The notes: generated from the letters alone by a model not told the origin. A DNA stretch of 37,196 bases from Streptomyces mesophilus (GCF_011044995.1 NZ_JAAKZW010000052.1:1-37196), one strand, 5' to 3'; positions 24,857 to 32,538 are shown, counted from the first letter of the stretch. Made by a program: numbers and translations.

Positions 24857-25354
24857 CTACAGCCGCCGGAAGCTCAGCGTCTCGCCGAGTGCCCCCGCCC
24901 GCCACAGGTCCTGGCAGGCGTCGGCCATGCGGTCGAGGCCGTCGATGATCTGGCCCCAGACGATGCCGGGGACCCAGCCGACATCGCCGTTGAGCAGCAG
25001 GTTGTTGCGTTCGTAGAACAGGGCGAGATCGACGACCGTGCCGCGCTGCTCGGTGTCGTATCCATACGCACTTGTCCCCAATTCCGTATCGGAAAAGGTG
25101 AAATAGCACAGGTCGCCGGGAATCGGAGTCACCGTGGGATTCTCCAGCGGCGGCTCCTTTTCGGCGAAGGCGGGGAAAAGGGCGTAGATCTCGTTACGGG
25201 CATATTTGGCGTGATACACGGGTGACCCGAGTGGCAGCGCGTCCCAGACGGCCGCGCAGGTCACCGGGGCCTTCTCGGTCAGGAGCCGGGCGGTGCAGCG
25301 GACACCGCGCTTGTCCAGGGACACTTCGATGTGGCGTTCTGTCAGTGCCGTCAT
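24857..25354 (-). CDS. DUF3830 family protein
   Basis: 165 aa, cyclophilin-like DUF3830 family as I recognise it: short beta-rich protein with LPLGSPVYHAKYARNEIY, GDLCYFTFSD, and LALFYERNNLLLNGDVGWVPG. Members are found near Asp/Glu racemases, amidases and solute transporters, but no enzymatic activity is established to my knowledge. It is divergent from the EhuB-like gene and shares a 116-bp promoter region with it, which contains a CCCCG/CGGGG stem at about 25411-25427. Confidence 0.8.
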   Translation of the reverse strand: MTALTERHIEVSLDKRGVRCTARLLTEKAPVTCAAVWDALPLGSPVYHAKYARNEIYALFPAFAEKEPPLENPTVTPIPGDLCYFTFSDTELGTSAYGYDTEQRGTVVDLALFYERNNLLLNGDVGWVPGIVWGQIIDGLDRMADACQDLWRAGALGETLSFRRL

Positions 25355-25470
25355 CTCTTCATCGTCTCCCCTTGGTCAACACCCCCTTGTGCATAAGTGA
25401 GAACGCCCCGTCCGTATCGGGGCTGAAATTAATCGGCATACCTCGAATGACTTCGGGTAGCCGCGCGGCC

Positions 25471-26430
25471 ATGGCTCCACCACTTGGGAACAACTACGGG
25501 AAAGACCGTCAGGCGCAAGGTCTTCGCACGCCTTGGGCTGGTCGCGCACTGCGCCGCCGGTCCCTGCTCGCGGGCGCGGCGGCTCTGGGGACGCTGGGCG
25601 TCACCGCGTGCAGTCGCGTGCCGGAGCCGGGCAAAGTGGAGGGTGGTGACCTGCTCGATCGGCTGAGGGATGCCGGCACGGTACGGATCGGTGTCGCCGG
25701 CGAGGTCCCCTTCGGCTACATCGACGAGAACGGCGACGTCACCGGCGAGGCGCCGGAAATCGCCAAGGTCATCTTTCCCCGGCTCGGCATCCCCAAGGTC
25801 AAGGCGGTGCCGACCGAGTTCGGCGCGCTGATCCCGGGGCTCACCCAGGCCCAGCAGTTCGACGTGGTGTCCGCCGGCATGTACATCAACCCGGACCGCT
25901 GCGAGCAGGTGCTGTTCTCCGACCCCGACTACCTCATGCTCGACTCCTTCATCGTGAAGGCGGGCAACCCGCATGGCATCAAGACCTATGAGGACATAGC
26001 CAAGAAGGGCCTGAAGCTGGCCAGCGGCACGGCCTACGCCGAGATCGACTACGCCAAGGCCAACGGCGTCAAGGAGGTCATGGTGCTGCCCGACCAGGTG
26101 GCCGGCCTCGATGCCGTACGCCAGGGGCGCGTCGATGCCTTCGCCGGGACGAACGTCACCGTCAAGGAAGTGGTGAAGGGCAAGAGCGGCGTCGAGGCGA
26201 CGGAGCCCTTCCAGCCGATCGTCGACGGTGAACCGGCTTACGGCGCGGGCGGGTTCGCGTTCCGTCTCTCCGAGAAGAACCTGCGCGACGCCTTCAACGA
26301 AGAGCTCCTGAAGATGAAGGAGAGCGGCGAACTCCTGCGCGTGGTCAAGCCGTTCGGCTTCACCCAGGACGAGATGACCGACCTCACCGTCGAGAAACTC
26401 TGCCCGCCCGCCGCAGGGGGAGGCGCCTGA
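25471..26430 (+). CDS. ehuB: ABC transporter substrate-binding lipoprotein (EhuB-like)
   Basis: 319 aa. An RRR-SLLAGAAALG Tat-type signal ends in the lipobox GVTAC (Cys47), so it is a membrane-anchored binding protein. The mature part is a type 2 amino-acid binding fold (SBP_bac_3): VRIGVAGEVPFGYIDENGDV, GEAPEIAKVIFPRLGIPKV, FDVVSAGMYINPDRCEQV. These match proteins named EhuB, which bind ectoine and hydroxyectoine. ATG 25471 is chosen because it begins at the family's usual N-terminus (MAPPLGNNYG); ATG 25447 adds eight residues. Its stop overlaps the next start (TGATG). The ligand is inferred from family resemblance only. Confidence 0.87.
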   Translation: MAPPLGNNYGKDRQAQGLRTPWAGRALRRRSLLAGAAALGTLGVTACSRVPEPGKVEGGDLLDRLRDAGTVRIGVAGEVPFGYIDENGDVTGEAPEIAKVIFPRLGIPKVKAVPTEFGALIPGLTQAQQFDVVSAGMYINPDRCEQVLFSDPDYLMLDSFIVKAGNPHGIKTYEDIAKKGLKLASGTAYAEIDYAKANGVKEVMVLPDQVAGLDAVRQGRVDAFAGTNVTVKEVVKGKSGVEATEPFQPIVDGEPAYGAGGFAFRLSEKNLRDAFNEELLKMKESGELLRVVKPFGFTQDEMTDLTVEKLCPPAAGGGA

Positions 26431-27182
26431 TGATGACCGCGGAGTTCTTCAAGAGCTGGTTCCTGCCGGGTGTCTGGATCACGGTCCAGGTCACCTTCCT
26501 CAGCGCCGCTCTCGCCTTTGTGATCTCCTTCGTGATCGGCCTGGCCCGCACCGCACCGAGCAAGATCGTGCGCATCCTGGCCGGCATCTACTTCGAGGTC
26601 TTTCGTTCCACGTCCTCGCTGGTCTTCATGTTCTGGATCGCGTTCACGGTCCCGATGCTGTTCCAGATCAAGTTCATCGGCATGGCCGCCGGCGTCATCG
26701 CCCTCGGCATGACCTACGGGGCGTACGGATCCGAGATCGTGCGCGGCGCGCTCCAAGCCGTGCCGCCCGCCCAGCGCGAGGCCGGTATCGCCCTGAACTT
26801 CACGCGCGTGCAGCGACTGCGCCGGATCGAGATCCCGCAGGCCTGGCCCGAGATGCTGCCGCCGTTCAACAACCTTCTGATCGAGCTGCTCAAGGGCACC
26901 TCGCTCGTCTCGCTGATCATCGTCGCCGACATGACCTTCGCGGGGAACCTGCAGCGCCTGGTGACGGGTGACAGCGCGCCCGTCTACACCCTGCTGCTCG
27001 TCGTCTACTTCGTCCTCGCCTTCCTGCTCACCCGCGGGATGCGCCTGCTCGAACGGCGCGCCAAGGCCAAGCTCGGCCAGGCGCCGCCGAAGGGCGGCCT
27101 CCTCGGCGGCCTGCGCGAGCGCGGGGCCATCGACGCCGTGACCGGCACTGCGGGCACGGCGGGTACTGGGGGTGCCAAGTGA
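26430..27182 (+). CDS. ehuC: ABC transporter permease (EhuC-like)
   Basis: 250-aa polar amino acid-type permease (HisM family) with about five transmembrane segments, including VWITVQVTFLSAALAFVIS and LLLVVYFVLAFLLTRG. The EAA loop that docks the ATPase is visible as QREAGIALNFTRVQRLRRIEIPQA-type sequence near residues 115-138. The start ATG at 26430 (or 26433) overlaps the ehuB stop, and AGGGGGAGG lies upstream. It ends in a Gly/Ala/Thr-rich tail. Its stop overlaps the ehuD start (GTGA). Confidence 0.9.
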   Translation: MMTAEFFKSWFLPGVWITVQVTFLSAALAFVISFVIGLARTAPSKIVRILAGIYFEVFRSTSSLVFMFWIAFTVPMLFQIKFIGMAAGVIALGMTYGAYGSEIVRGALQAVPPAQREAGIALNFTRVQRLRRIEIPQAWPEMLPPFNNLLIELLKGTSLVSLIIVADMTFAGNLQRLVTGDSAPVYTLLLVVYFVLAFLLTRGMRLLERRAKAKLGQAPPKGGLLGGLRERGAIDAVTGTAGTAGTGGAK

Positions 27183-27826
27183 GCTGGGACTGGTCCAACG
27201 TCGACGCGTTCATGCCGCGGTTCTGGGACGGCGTCCTCGTCACCCTGCAGGCCCTGGCCGGCGGTGCGCTCATCGCCTTCGTCCTCGGCCTCGTGTGGGC
27301 GGTCGCGCTGCGCGCCCCGCAGGCCTGGATCCGCTGGCCCGTGGCGGTGTTCACGGAGTTCATCCGCAACACCCCGCTTCTGGTCCAGCTGTTCTTCCTC
27401 TTCTACGTGGTGCCCTCATGGGGCCCGTCGATGTCCCCGCTCGTCACGGGCATCGTCGGCCTCGGCCTGCACTACTCCACGTATACGAGCGAGGTCTACC
27501 GGGCCGGTATCGAGGGCGTGCCCGTCGGCCAGTGGGAGGCGGCCACCGCGCTCAGCCTGCCCAAGACCCGTACGTGGACCGCGGTGATCCTGCCGCAGGC
27601 CGTGCGCCGGGTGGTCCCCGCGCTCGGCAACTACGTGATCGTGATGCTGAAGGAATCCCCTCAGCTGGCCGCCATCGGCGCCCTCGAAATGCTCGGCGAG
27701 GCGCGTGGGTTCAGCAACGAGACCTTCACCTTCGAGGCGATCAGCGTGGTCGGCATCGCCTTCATCGTCATCGCCTACCCGGCATCTGTTCTTCTCCGAG
27801 TCCTGGAGCGTCGTCTTGTCCGCTGA
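27179..27826 (+). CDS. ehuD: ABC transporter permease (EhuD-like)
   Basis: 215-aa second permease of the importer. Seen: hydrophobic segments GVLVTLQALAGGALIAFVLG and TPLLVQLFFLFYVVP, the family string FIRNTPLLVQL, and the EAA loop WEAATALSLPKTRTWTAVILPQ. It starts with GTG 27179 overlapping the ehuC stop and ends 11 bases into the ehuA reading frame, so the four proteins are translationally coupled. EhuC/EhuD normally form a heterodimeric channel. Confidence 0.9.
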   Translation: MSWDWSNVDAFMPRFWDGVLVTLQALAGGALIAFVLGLVWAVALRAPQAWIRWPVAVFTEFIRNTPLLVQLFFLFYVVPSWGPSMSPLVTGIVGLGLHYSTYTSEVYRAGIEGVPVGQWEAATALSLPKTRTWTAVILPQAVRRVVPALGNYVIVMLKESPQLAAIGALEMLGEARGFSNETFTFEAISVVGIAFIVIAYPASVLLRVLERRLVR

Positions 27827-28625
27827 AACCGCACCTACCGATGTCAACCCGGCCGTCGACGGCAGCGAACTGATCCGCTTCGACAAGGTCACCAAGCGCT
27901 TCGCCGGCAACACGGTCCTCGACAACCTGTGCTTCTCGGTGGACTCCGGCAAGCACGTCACGCTGATCGGCCCGTCCGGCTCCGGCAAGACCACGATCCT
28001 GCGGTTGCTCATGACCCTGGTGAAGCCCGACGAGGGCACCATCAAGGTGAACGGCGACTACCTCACGCACGAGGAGCGCGGCGGCAAGCTGGTGCCGGCC
28101 GGCGAGAAGCACATCCGCGAGGTCCGCAAGAACATCGGGATGGTCTTCCAGCAGTTCAACCTCTTCCCCAACATGCGCGTCCTGCAGAACGTCATGGAGG
28201 CCCCGGTCCAGGTGCTCGGCCTGTCCAAGGACGAGGCGGAGACCCGGGCCCGCGAGCTGCTCGACATGGTCGGGCTCGCCGACCGGTGCAACGAGTACCC
28301 GTCGCGGCTCTCCGGCGGCCAGCAGCAACGCGTCGCGATCGCCCGTGCGTTGGCGATGCGGCCGCAGGTGCTGCTGCTCGACGAGGTGACCTCCGCGCTC
28401 GACCCGGAGCTGGTCGCGGGTGTCCTCGACGTCCTCAGGGATGTCGCGCGTACCACCGACATCACGATGCTCTGCGTGACCCACGAGATGAACTTCGCCC
28501 GGGACATCTCGGACCAAGTGCTGATGTTCGACGGCGGCAAGGTCATCGAATCGGGCTCCCCGGAGAAGATGTTCGGTGATCCTGATCACGAGCGCACCCG
28601 TGAATTCCTCAGCGCAGTCCTGTGA
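27816..28625 (+). CDS. ehuA: ABC transporter ATP-binding protein (EhuA-like)
   Basis: 269-aa polar amino acid-type ATPase. Walker A GPSGSGKTT, Q-loop GMVFQQFNLFPNM, signature LSGGQQQRVAIARAL, Walker B VLLLDEVTSALD, H-loop CVTHEM. The start is TTG 27816, seven bases after GGAG (27805-27808) and 11 bp inside ehuD; upstream in-frame codons translate an alternative frame of ehuD. Last gene of the importer operon; the hairpin at 28716-28762 may end the transcript. Confidence 0.92.
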   Translation: MSAETAPTDVNPAVDGSELIRFDKVTKRFAGNTVLDNLCFSVDSGKHVTLIGPSGSGKTTILRLLMTLVKPDEGTIKVNGDYLTHEERGGKLVPAGEKHIREVRKNIGMVFQQFNLFPNMRVLQNVMEAPVQVLGLSKDEAETRARELLDMVGLADRCNEYPSRLSGGQQQRVAIARALAMRPQVLLLDEVTSALDPELVAGVLDVLRDVARTTDITMLCVTHEMNFARDISDQVLMFDGGKVIESGSPEKMFGDPDHERTREFLSAVL

Positions 28626-28700
28626 CTTCACTGAGTGAGTGATCGTCAGCAGCTCGGTGAGCGGCACAATCATCGAGCCAGTGGCGCGAGCCTGTGACTG

Positions 28701-28712
28701 TGGCATATGCCA
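28701..28712. promoter_or_regulatory. Palindrome TGGCATATGCCA
   Basis: Perfect 12-bp palindrome between ehuA and the IclR gene, flanked by direct repeats AGTGGCGCG at 28680-28688 and 28714-28722. Its AT core is unusual here, and the inner GGCATATGCC recurs at 30571-30580. Candidate operator for the downstream IclR-type regulator. Confidence 0.5.
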
Positions 28713-28715
28713 GAG

Positions 28716-28762
28716 TGGCGCGCTCCTGGACAGGCGGCCTGTCCGCCGCCGGGAGCGCGCCA
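28716..28762 (+). terminator. Large nested hairpin after the importer operon
   Basis: TGGCGCGCTCC (28716-28726) pairs perfectly with GGAGCGCGCCA (28752-28762); inside, GGACAGG (28728-28734) pairs with CCTGTCC (28738-28744). 91 bp after the ehuA stop and 94 bp before the IclR start. No U tract, so terminator or leader structure. Confidence 0.6.
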
Positions 28763-28856
28763 TCAATCTCGTCAACAGCCCCTCCATGCAACCTGTTTGG
28801 CAGCTATCGTGGTACCGAGCCCAGCTGTCCGGAACCGGTCCATGCAGGGGGAAACC

Positions 28857-29618
28857 GTGGCGCTGAAGCCTGACTCGACCGCGCCGTTCCACTCGGTGCA
28901 GCACGCCTTGCGCGTGCTCGAAACCGTGGCGCGGCACGCTGCGGGCGTGACGGATGTCCAGATCGCCCGCGAAACCCGCCTGCCCGCAAAGCAGTTGTCC
29001 GCCTTGCTTCTCATGCTGCGCCGTGAGGGCTATGTCCAGCAGGACACCGACGGCGCTTACCTCACCGGCGACGCGCTCTCCCGGCTCGGCTCCGCGTCCC
29101 CCGACCGCCAGCAGGCCATCACGGACCAGCTCCAGGTGACGCTCGACCGGCTGCGCGACTCGGTCGGCGCGGCCGTCTACATCAGCCGTTACATCGACGG
29201 CGAGGTCCGTATCACGCAGTACGCGGCCGGGCCCGGCACTCCGGCCGTCAACGAGTGGGTGGACTTCCGCTCGGCGGCCCACGCGAGCGCGGTCGGCAAA
29301 TCGCTCCTGACGCAGCTCGACATGAACGGCCGCCGGGACCACCTGTCCCGCCACAAGCCGGCCCGCCTGACCTCGCGCACCATCACCAACGAGCGCCTGC
29401 TCTTCAGCCGCCTCGACGCCCAGCCGCCCACGGTGCCCGTCCTCGACCTCCAGGAGTACGCGGTCGGCACGGTCTGCGCGGCGGTCCCGATCACGGCAGG
29501 CGCGGCAGTCGGCTGCCTCGCCCTCTCGATGCCGGTCGAGCATGCGCACCGCCTACGCGCCGCGGCGGACACGCTGAACCGGGGGGCGGCGCCGGTGCTT
29601 TTGTCGCTGGCGATCTGA
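28857..29618 (+). CDS. IclR family transcriptional regulator
   Basis: 253 aa. N-terminal winged helix (SVQHALRVLETVARHAAGVTD, then TRLPAKQLSALLLMLRREGYV) and C-terminal IclR effector domain (VYISRYIDGEVRIT, HASAVGKSLLTQ, EYAVGTVCAAVPI, LALSMPVE). Such proteins are dimers or tetramers that sense small organic acids and control neighbouring catabolic genes. The GTG start at 28857 is preceded by AGGGGGAAACC; ATG 28842 is an alternative. Placed right after ehuBCDA, it is the likely cluster regulator. Confidence 0.9.
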   Translation: MALKPDSTAPFHSVQHALRVLETVARHAAGVTDVQIARETRLPAKQLSALLLMLRREGYVQQDTDGAYLTGDALSRLGSASPDRQQAITDQLQVTLDRLRDSVGAAVYISRYIDGEVRITQYAAGPGTPAVNEWVDFRSAAHASAVGKSLLTQLDMNGRRDHLSRHKPARLTSRTITNERLLFSRLDAQPPTVPVLDLQEYAVGTVCAAVPITAGAAVGCLALSMPVEHAHRLRAAADTLNRGAAPVLLSLAI

Positions 29619-29648
29619 GGGCTGGGTCTCCGTCGGCGTGAGTTGGTC

Positions 29649-29710
29649 GGGGGACCATCTGTCTCGCTGACGGTCCGATTTGGGCGTTTCGCCTAGACGA
29701 TTGGTCCCCC
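29649..29710. repeat. 9-bp inverted repeat
   Basis: GGGGGACCA (29649-29657) and TGGTCCCCC (29702-29710) bracket a 44-nt loop just after the IclR stop codon. Probably part of the transcription-end region between the convergent IclR and tRNA genes. Confidence 0.5.
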
Positions 29711-29752
29711 TATCGCTTGAGACGGGGGTGTGGGTGGCGAAGCCCCCACAAC

Positions 29753-29769
29753 GCGCGGCGCAGCCGCGC
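29753..29769. terminator. Short GC hairpin
   Basis: GCGCGGC-GCA-GCCGCGC, a perfect 7-bp stem with a 3-nt loop and GAAAACAA just to its right on the plus strand. Possible additional terminator for the IclR gene. Confidence 0.45.
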
Positions 29770-29779
29770 AGAAAACAAC

Positions 29780-29824
29780 GATGGCGAGGAAGGTCCGCGC
29801 TTTCTGCGGACATTCCTCGCCATC
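29780..29824 (-). terminator. Terminator of the second tRNA-Lys gene
   Basis: GATGGCGAGGAA (29780-29791) pairs perfectly with TTCCTCGCCATC (29813-29824), with an inner GTCCGC/GCGGAC stem. On the minus strand it is followed by GTTGTTTTC, a U-rich tail, and it lies seven bases past the tRNA 3' end. A good intrinsic terminator. Confidence 0.8.
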
Positions 29825-29831
29825 GCTCGCG

Positions 29832-29905
29832 TGCGCCGCCAGGGACTCGAACCCCGGACCCGCTGATTAAGAGTCAGCTGCTCTAACCAACTGAGCTAGC
29901 GGCGC
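29832..29905 (-). tRNA. tRNA-Lys (anticodon CTT), inverted second copy
   Basis: Identical over all 74 bases to the tRNA at 1823-1896 but on the opposite strand; the next six bases (CGCGAG) are also shared. Its first ten bases are covered by the end of the upstream primase/polymerase-like reading frame, whose stop codon TAG is bases 8-10 of the tRNA. A possible -10 (TAAGGT) about 15 bases upstream lies inside that gene. Confidence 0.97.
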
Positions 29906-30480
29906 CTGCTGACGTCGTAGACCTTAGCATCCGATTCCGGGGGAGGAAAAATCGATATGCGGACCGCGGACCTGGCCGCCTTCACGCCCGCCCAGAGCAG
30001 GACCTCGGGCCCGGGCAGCCACGGGTGACGGGTGTCCGGGGCCACCAGCCAGCGCGAGTCGGTGCGGCTCGGCGGGGTCCCGGCCGGCGCCGGGACCGTC
30101 ACCGCGTCCCCGATCCCGTGGCACAGCGGCGTCGGCACCGCCTCGCCCCACTCCTCCCACGCGAGCAGCGACGGCAGCCGGTGCGCGGTGCCCGGGGCGG
30201 CGAAGATCAGCGTCCGGCCGCGGTACGTGGCGACGGGCCCGGAGCCCGGGCCCTCCTCCCACAGTCGGTCCAGCATCCTGCGGCCGAAGACCGCCGGGAC
30301 GCTCACGACATCGAAGGCGGTCCCGCACGGGAGGACCACGGGGGCGGTCGGCCGCGCCTCCCACAGGGCGAGCGTGGAGCGCGGATACGAGGTCGCGGAT
30401 GCCAGCCACGCGGCGCCCTCGGGCGTCACGAATCCGGCGTGCGCTTCGACGGACTGCTTACTGGTCAGACGAGTGCTCAT
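29896..30480 (-). CDS. Primase/polymerase (AEP)-like domain protein
   Basis: 194 aa, resembling the Streptomyces proteins named bifunctional DNA primase/polymerase. Seen: GFVTPEGAAWLASATSYPR, LPCGTAFDVVSVPAVFGRRML, the LIFAAPGTAHRLPSLLAWEEW segment, and SRWLVAPDTRHPWLPG. I do not see an hhhDhD metal-binding motif, so catalytic activity is doubtful. The stop codon TAG (29898-29896) lies within the tRNA-Lys gene. ATG 30480 has no clear ribosome binding site. A relative is at the right edge of the window (36783 onwards). Confidence 0.75.
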   Translation of the reverse strand: MSTRLTSKQSVEAHAGFVTPEGAAWLASATSYPRSTLALWEARPTAPVVLPCGTAFDVVSVPAVFGRRMLDRLWEEGPGSGPVATYRGRTLIFAAPGTAHRLPSLLAWEEWGEAVPTPLCHGIGDAVTVPAPAGTPPSRTDSRWLVAPDTRHPWLPGPEVLLWAGVKAARSAVRISIFPPPESDAKVYDVSRRR

Positions 30481-30570
30481 GGCATCTACATGTACCGCCG
30501 GTGAGCGTCCGGACTCACGGGGTTACGGATTTCCGGGACGCCCGCCCCGTCGGTGCAGTACCGTCCGCCC

Positions 30571-30610
30571 GGCATATGCCACCGCCGCACACCGCCGCAC
30601 ACCGCCGCAC
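30571..30610. repeat. GGCATATGCC palindrome followed by three 10-bp tandem repeats
   Basis: GGCATATGCC (30571-30580) repeats the palindrome core seen at 28702-28711. It is directly followed by ACCGCCGCAC three times (30581-30610). All lie in the divergent region between the primase-like gene and the 113-aa gene. Confidence 0.7.
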
Positions 30611-30701
30611 CGGTGAGGCCCTCTTGCGGGACCCGGGACAATGGAAGGCGGCCCTCGGGGAATGGTGAGGGTCGGGAGACACTGGCGACGGAAGGACCGG
30701 C

Positions 30702-31043
30702 ATGGCGGAACCCGAGCGGACACAGCGGCGACTGCGCCCGGCGCCCCTGCTTTTCGAGCCCACCACAGCCGCCGCCGACCCGGAGCACTTCTTCGACCTG
30801 GAGTCGGTCGAGGACCCCCGGGAGCTGCTCGCGCGCGCCACGGAGCTGACCCTCGCGTTCCGCGCCGCGACCGACCGCGCCATCGAGTTCCAGGCCATCG
30901 CCGCGGCCCAGCTGGCCGACCCGCATCGCTTTGACCGGCTGACGCCGGCGGCGATCGCGGAGCGTGCGGAGTGGACCGAGGACTATGCGAAGAAGATGGT
31001 CGAGTTCGGGCGCGGGCTGCTGCGGGGCGAGCTCAGGGACTGA
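30702..31043 (+). CDS. Conserved hypothetical protein
   Basis: 113 aa, acidic and helical, no recognised domain. I believe similar proteins occur widely in Streptomyces but know no function. Seen: a basic N-terminus (RTQRRLRP), a long predicted helix around DPRELLARATELTLAFRAATDRAIEFQ, and a C-terminal helix with EWTEDYAKKMVEFGRGLL. ATG 30702 is preceded by GGAAGGACC. Its last 11 bases overlap the convergent LLM gene. Confidence 0.7.
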   Translation: MAEPERTQRRLRPAPLLFEPTTAAADPEHFFDLESVEDPRELLARATELTLAFRAATDRAIEFQAIAAAQLADPHRFDRLTPAAIAERAEWTEDYAKKMVEFGRGLLRGELRD

Positions 31044-31962
31044 CCTGCCGTTCCTTCGCCACGGCCTCCCGTACCGCCGGCGCGATCTCCGTGGACCAGC
31101 GCGTCACCGAGACCGCGTCCGGCGTGCCGCCCTTGGGCGAGAAGAGCGTGAACCCCGCGGCGCCGTGGTCGAGGGCCGCCGAGGTCAGCTCCTCGGTCCA
31201 CTGCGCGACGCTGCCGCCGAGCCACCGCCCCTCGGCATCCCTGGTGGCGGGGAGCGGGGCGTCCGTGATGCGGCCGGGGAGGTTGAAGACCGTGGCGATG
31301 TCGGCGGGTGCGCGGCCGGCCGCGCGGGCGGCCTCGTCGATCACCGGGCGCGAGCTGCGGTAGCGCTCGCTGAGCCAGTCCGCCGCATGGCCCGGGATCC
31401 AGCCGTCGGCCACGCGGCCCGTGACGGCGAGGGACTTGCGGCCCACCGAGCCCGTCCACACCGGGGGAGCGGCCACCGCGGACGGCGCGATCTCGTGCAC
31501 CTGGAAGTGCCTGCCCTCGAAGGTGACCGGGGCGCCCCCGCCCGAGAGCTTCCTGACCAGGACGATGGCCTCCTCGAAGGCCTCGACGGCCTGAGCCGGC
31601 GTGAGCTTCTCGACGCCCATGTCGGCGATCCGGTCCCAGATCCCGCCCGCGCCCATCCCCAGGATCACGCGGCCCTCGCTCAGCGCGGACAGCGAGGTGA
31701 GCGTGCGCGCCAGCATCGCGGGCGGCCGGGTCGGATTGGTGACGTTGGCGAAGCCGGCGATGTGCCGCGTACGGCCGAGCAGGAACGCGATCGTGGCGTA
31801 CGCGTCCAGACGATCGCCGAGATACGGGTGGTCGGAGAGCGAGAAGTGATCGAGCCCGTCACGGTCGGCCTGCTGCACCATGCGGAGCAGCTCGGGCCCT
31901 TCGTCGAGGGTGCTGTGTGCTCCGAAGCCGAACAAGGGGAGGGCGGGTACGGGTGCGGACAT
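31033..31962 (-). CDS. LLM-class F420/FMN-dependent oxidoreductase
   Basis: 309-aa luciferase-like enzyme, closer to F420-dependent members. Seen: LFGFGAHSTLDEGPELLRM, DHFSLSDHPYLGDRLDAY, IAGFANVTNPTRPPAMLARTL, GRVILGMGAGGIWDRIADMG, and APPVWTGSVGRKSLAV. ATG 31962 has GGAGG nine bases upstream. The promoter region contains two MarR-type palindromes, so it is very likely controlled by the MarR gene to the right. Substrate unknown. Confidence 0.9.
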   Translation of the reverse strand: MSAPVPALPLFGFGAHSTLDEGPELLRMVQQADRDGLDHFSLSDHPYLGDRLDAYATIAFLLGRTRHIAGFANVTNPTRPPAMLARTLTSLSALSEGRVILGMGAGGIWDRIADMGVEKLTPAQAVEAFEEAIVLVRKLSGGGAPVTFEGRHFQVHEIAPSAVAAPPVWTGSVGRKSLAVTGRVADGWIPGHAADWLSERYRSSRPVIDEAARAAGRAPADIATVFNLPGRITDAPLPATRDAEGRWLGGSVAQWTEELTSAALDHGAAGFTLFSPKGGTPDAVSVTRWSTEIAPAVREAVAKERQVSP

Positions 31963-31989
31963 GGTGCGACGCCTCCACGGGAAGTTTTG

Positions 31990-32028
31990 AGTTCGTAGTG
32001 CGAACTTTATTAGTTCGCACTACGAACT
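31990..32028. promoter_or_regulatory. Double MarR-type operator (16-bp perfect inverted repeat)
   Basis: AGTTCGTAGTGCGAAC (31990-32005) and its exact complement GTTCGCACTACGAACT (32013-32028) are separated by TTTATTA. Each arm is itself a GTTCG-N5-CGAAC dyad, i.e. a MarR dimer site. Located between the MarR stop and the LLM start, on the promoter of the LLM gene. Confidence 0.8.
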
Positions 32029-32042
32029 TCAACTGTTTCCCG

Positions 32043-32519
32043 TTATCCCGCGCCGCCGTCCGTACGCAGAAACACCTCGGGGACCTCGTTGTCGCGCACG
32101 ACCCGGCCGAGCAGTCCGGCGAGAAGTTCGCGCTCCTCGGCCGTCAGGCCGTCGGGCAGCCGGTCGATGCGGCGGCACGTCTCGTCGTAGAAGTCCCTTG
32201 CGAGGCCGGCCCCTTGCGGGGTCAGAGCCACGCGCACCGCGCGGCTGTCCTCGGGGTCCGGTTCGCGCTGCACGAGGCCGTTGCGGGCCGTCCGGTCGAC
32301 AAGTCCGGTCAGGCTGGACTTGGCCAGCCGCAGCACCGAGCCCAACTCGCTCATCCCGTACGACCGCGCCATCAGTACGCACAGCAACTGCCCCTGCTGC
32401 GGGGTGAGTCCGTACTCCCGGGCCGACTCCGCGTACACGGCGTTCACCAGGAACGACGACTGCACCAGTGCGGCCACCACGCCGAGCCGGCTGTTGCCCT
32501 TTTCGTCTTTTTCGCCCAC
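32043..32519 (-). CDS. MarR family transcriptional regulator
   Basis: 158 aa. Winged-helix core LTPQQGQLLCVLMARSYGMSELGSVLRLAKSSLTGLVDRTARNGLVQREPDPEDSRAVRVALTPQG is textbook MarR (about residues 38-103), with dimerisation helices at both ends. The GTG start at 32519 has no ribosome binding site and may be leaderless. Matching palindromes lie 20 bp upstream (32539-32555) and before the adjacent LLM gene (31990-32028), so it probably represses itself and the oxidoreductase until a ligand binds. Confidence 0.92.
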   Translation of the reverse strand: MGEKDEKGNSRLGVVAALVQSSFLVNAVYAESAREYGLTPQQGQLLCVLMARSYGMSELGSVLRLAKSSLTGLVDRTARNGLVQREPDPEDSRAVRVALTPQGAGLARDFYDETCRRIDRLPDGLTAEERELLAGLLGRVVRDNEVPEVFLRTDGGAG

Positions 32520-32538
32520 GCGGGCAGCGTAACACCGT

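Noticed and set aside
19832..28625. A standard ectoine/hydroxyectoine degradation cluster
   Set aside because: EutB, EutC, DoeA/DoeB-type and aldehyde dehydrogenase genes are absent; only the importer and EutA-like proteins resemble it.
1823..29905. A tRNA-bounded integrative element
   Set aside because: No integrase, excisionase or plasmid functions; the tRNA copies are inverted, not direct repeats as att sites would be.
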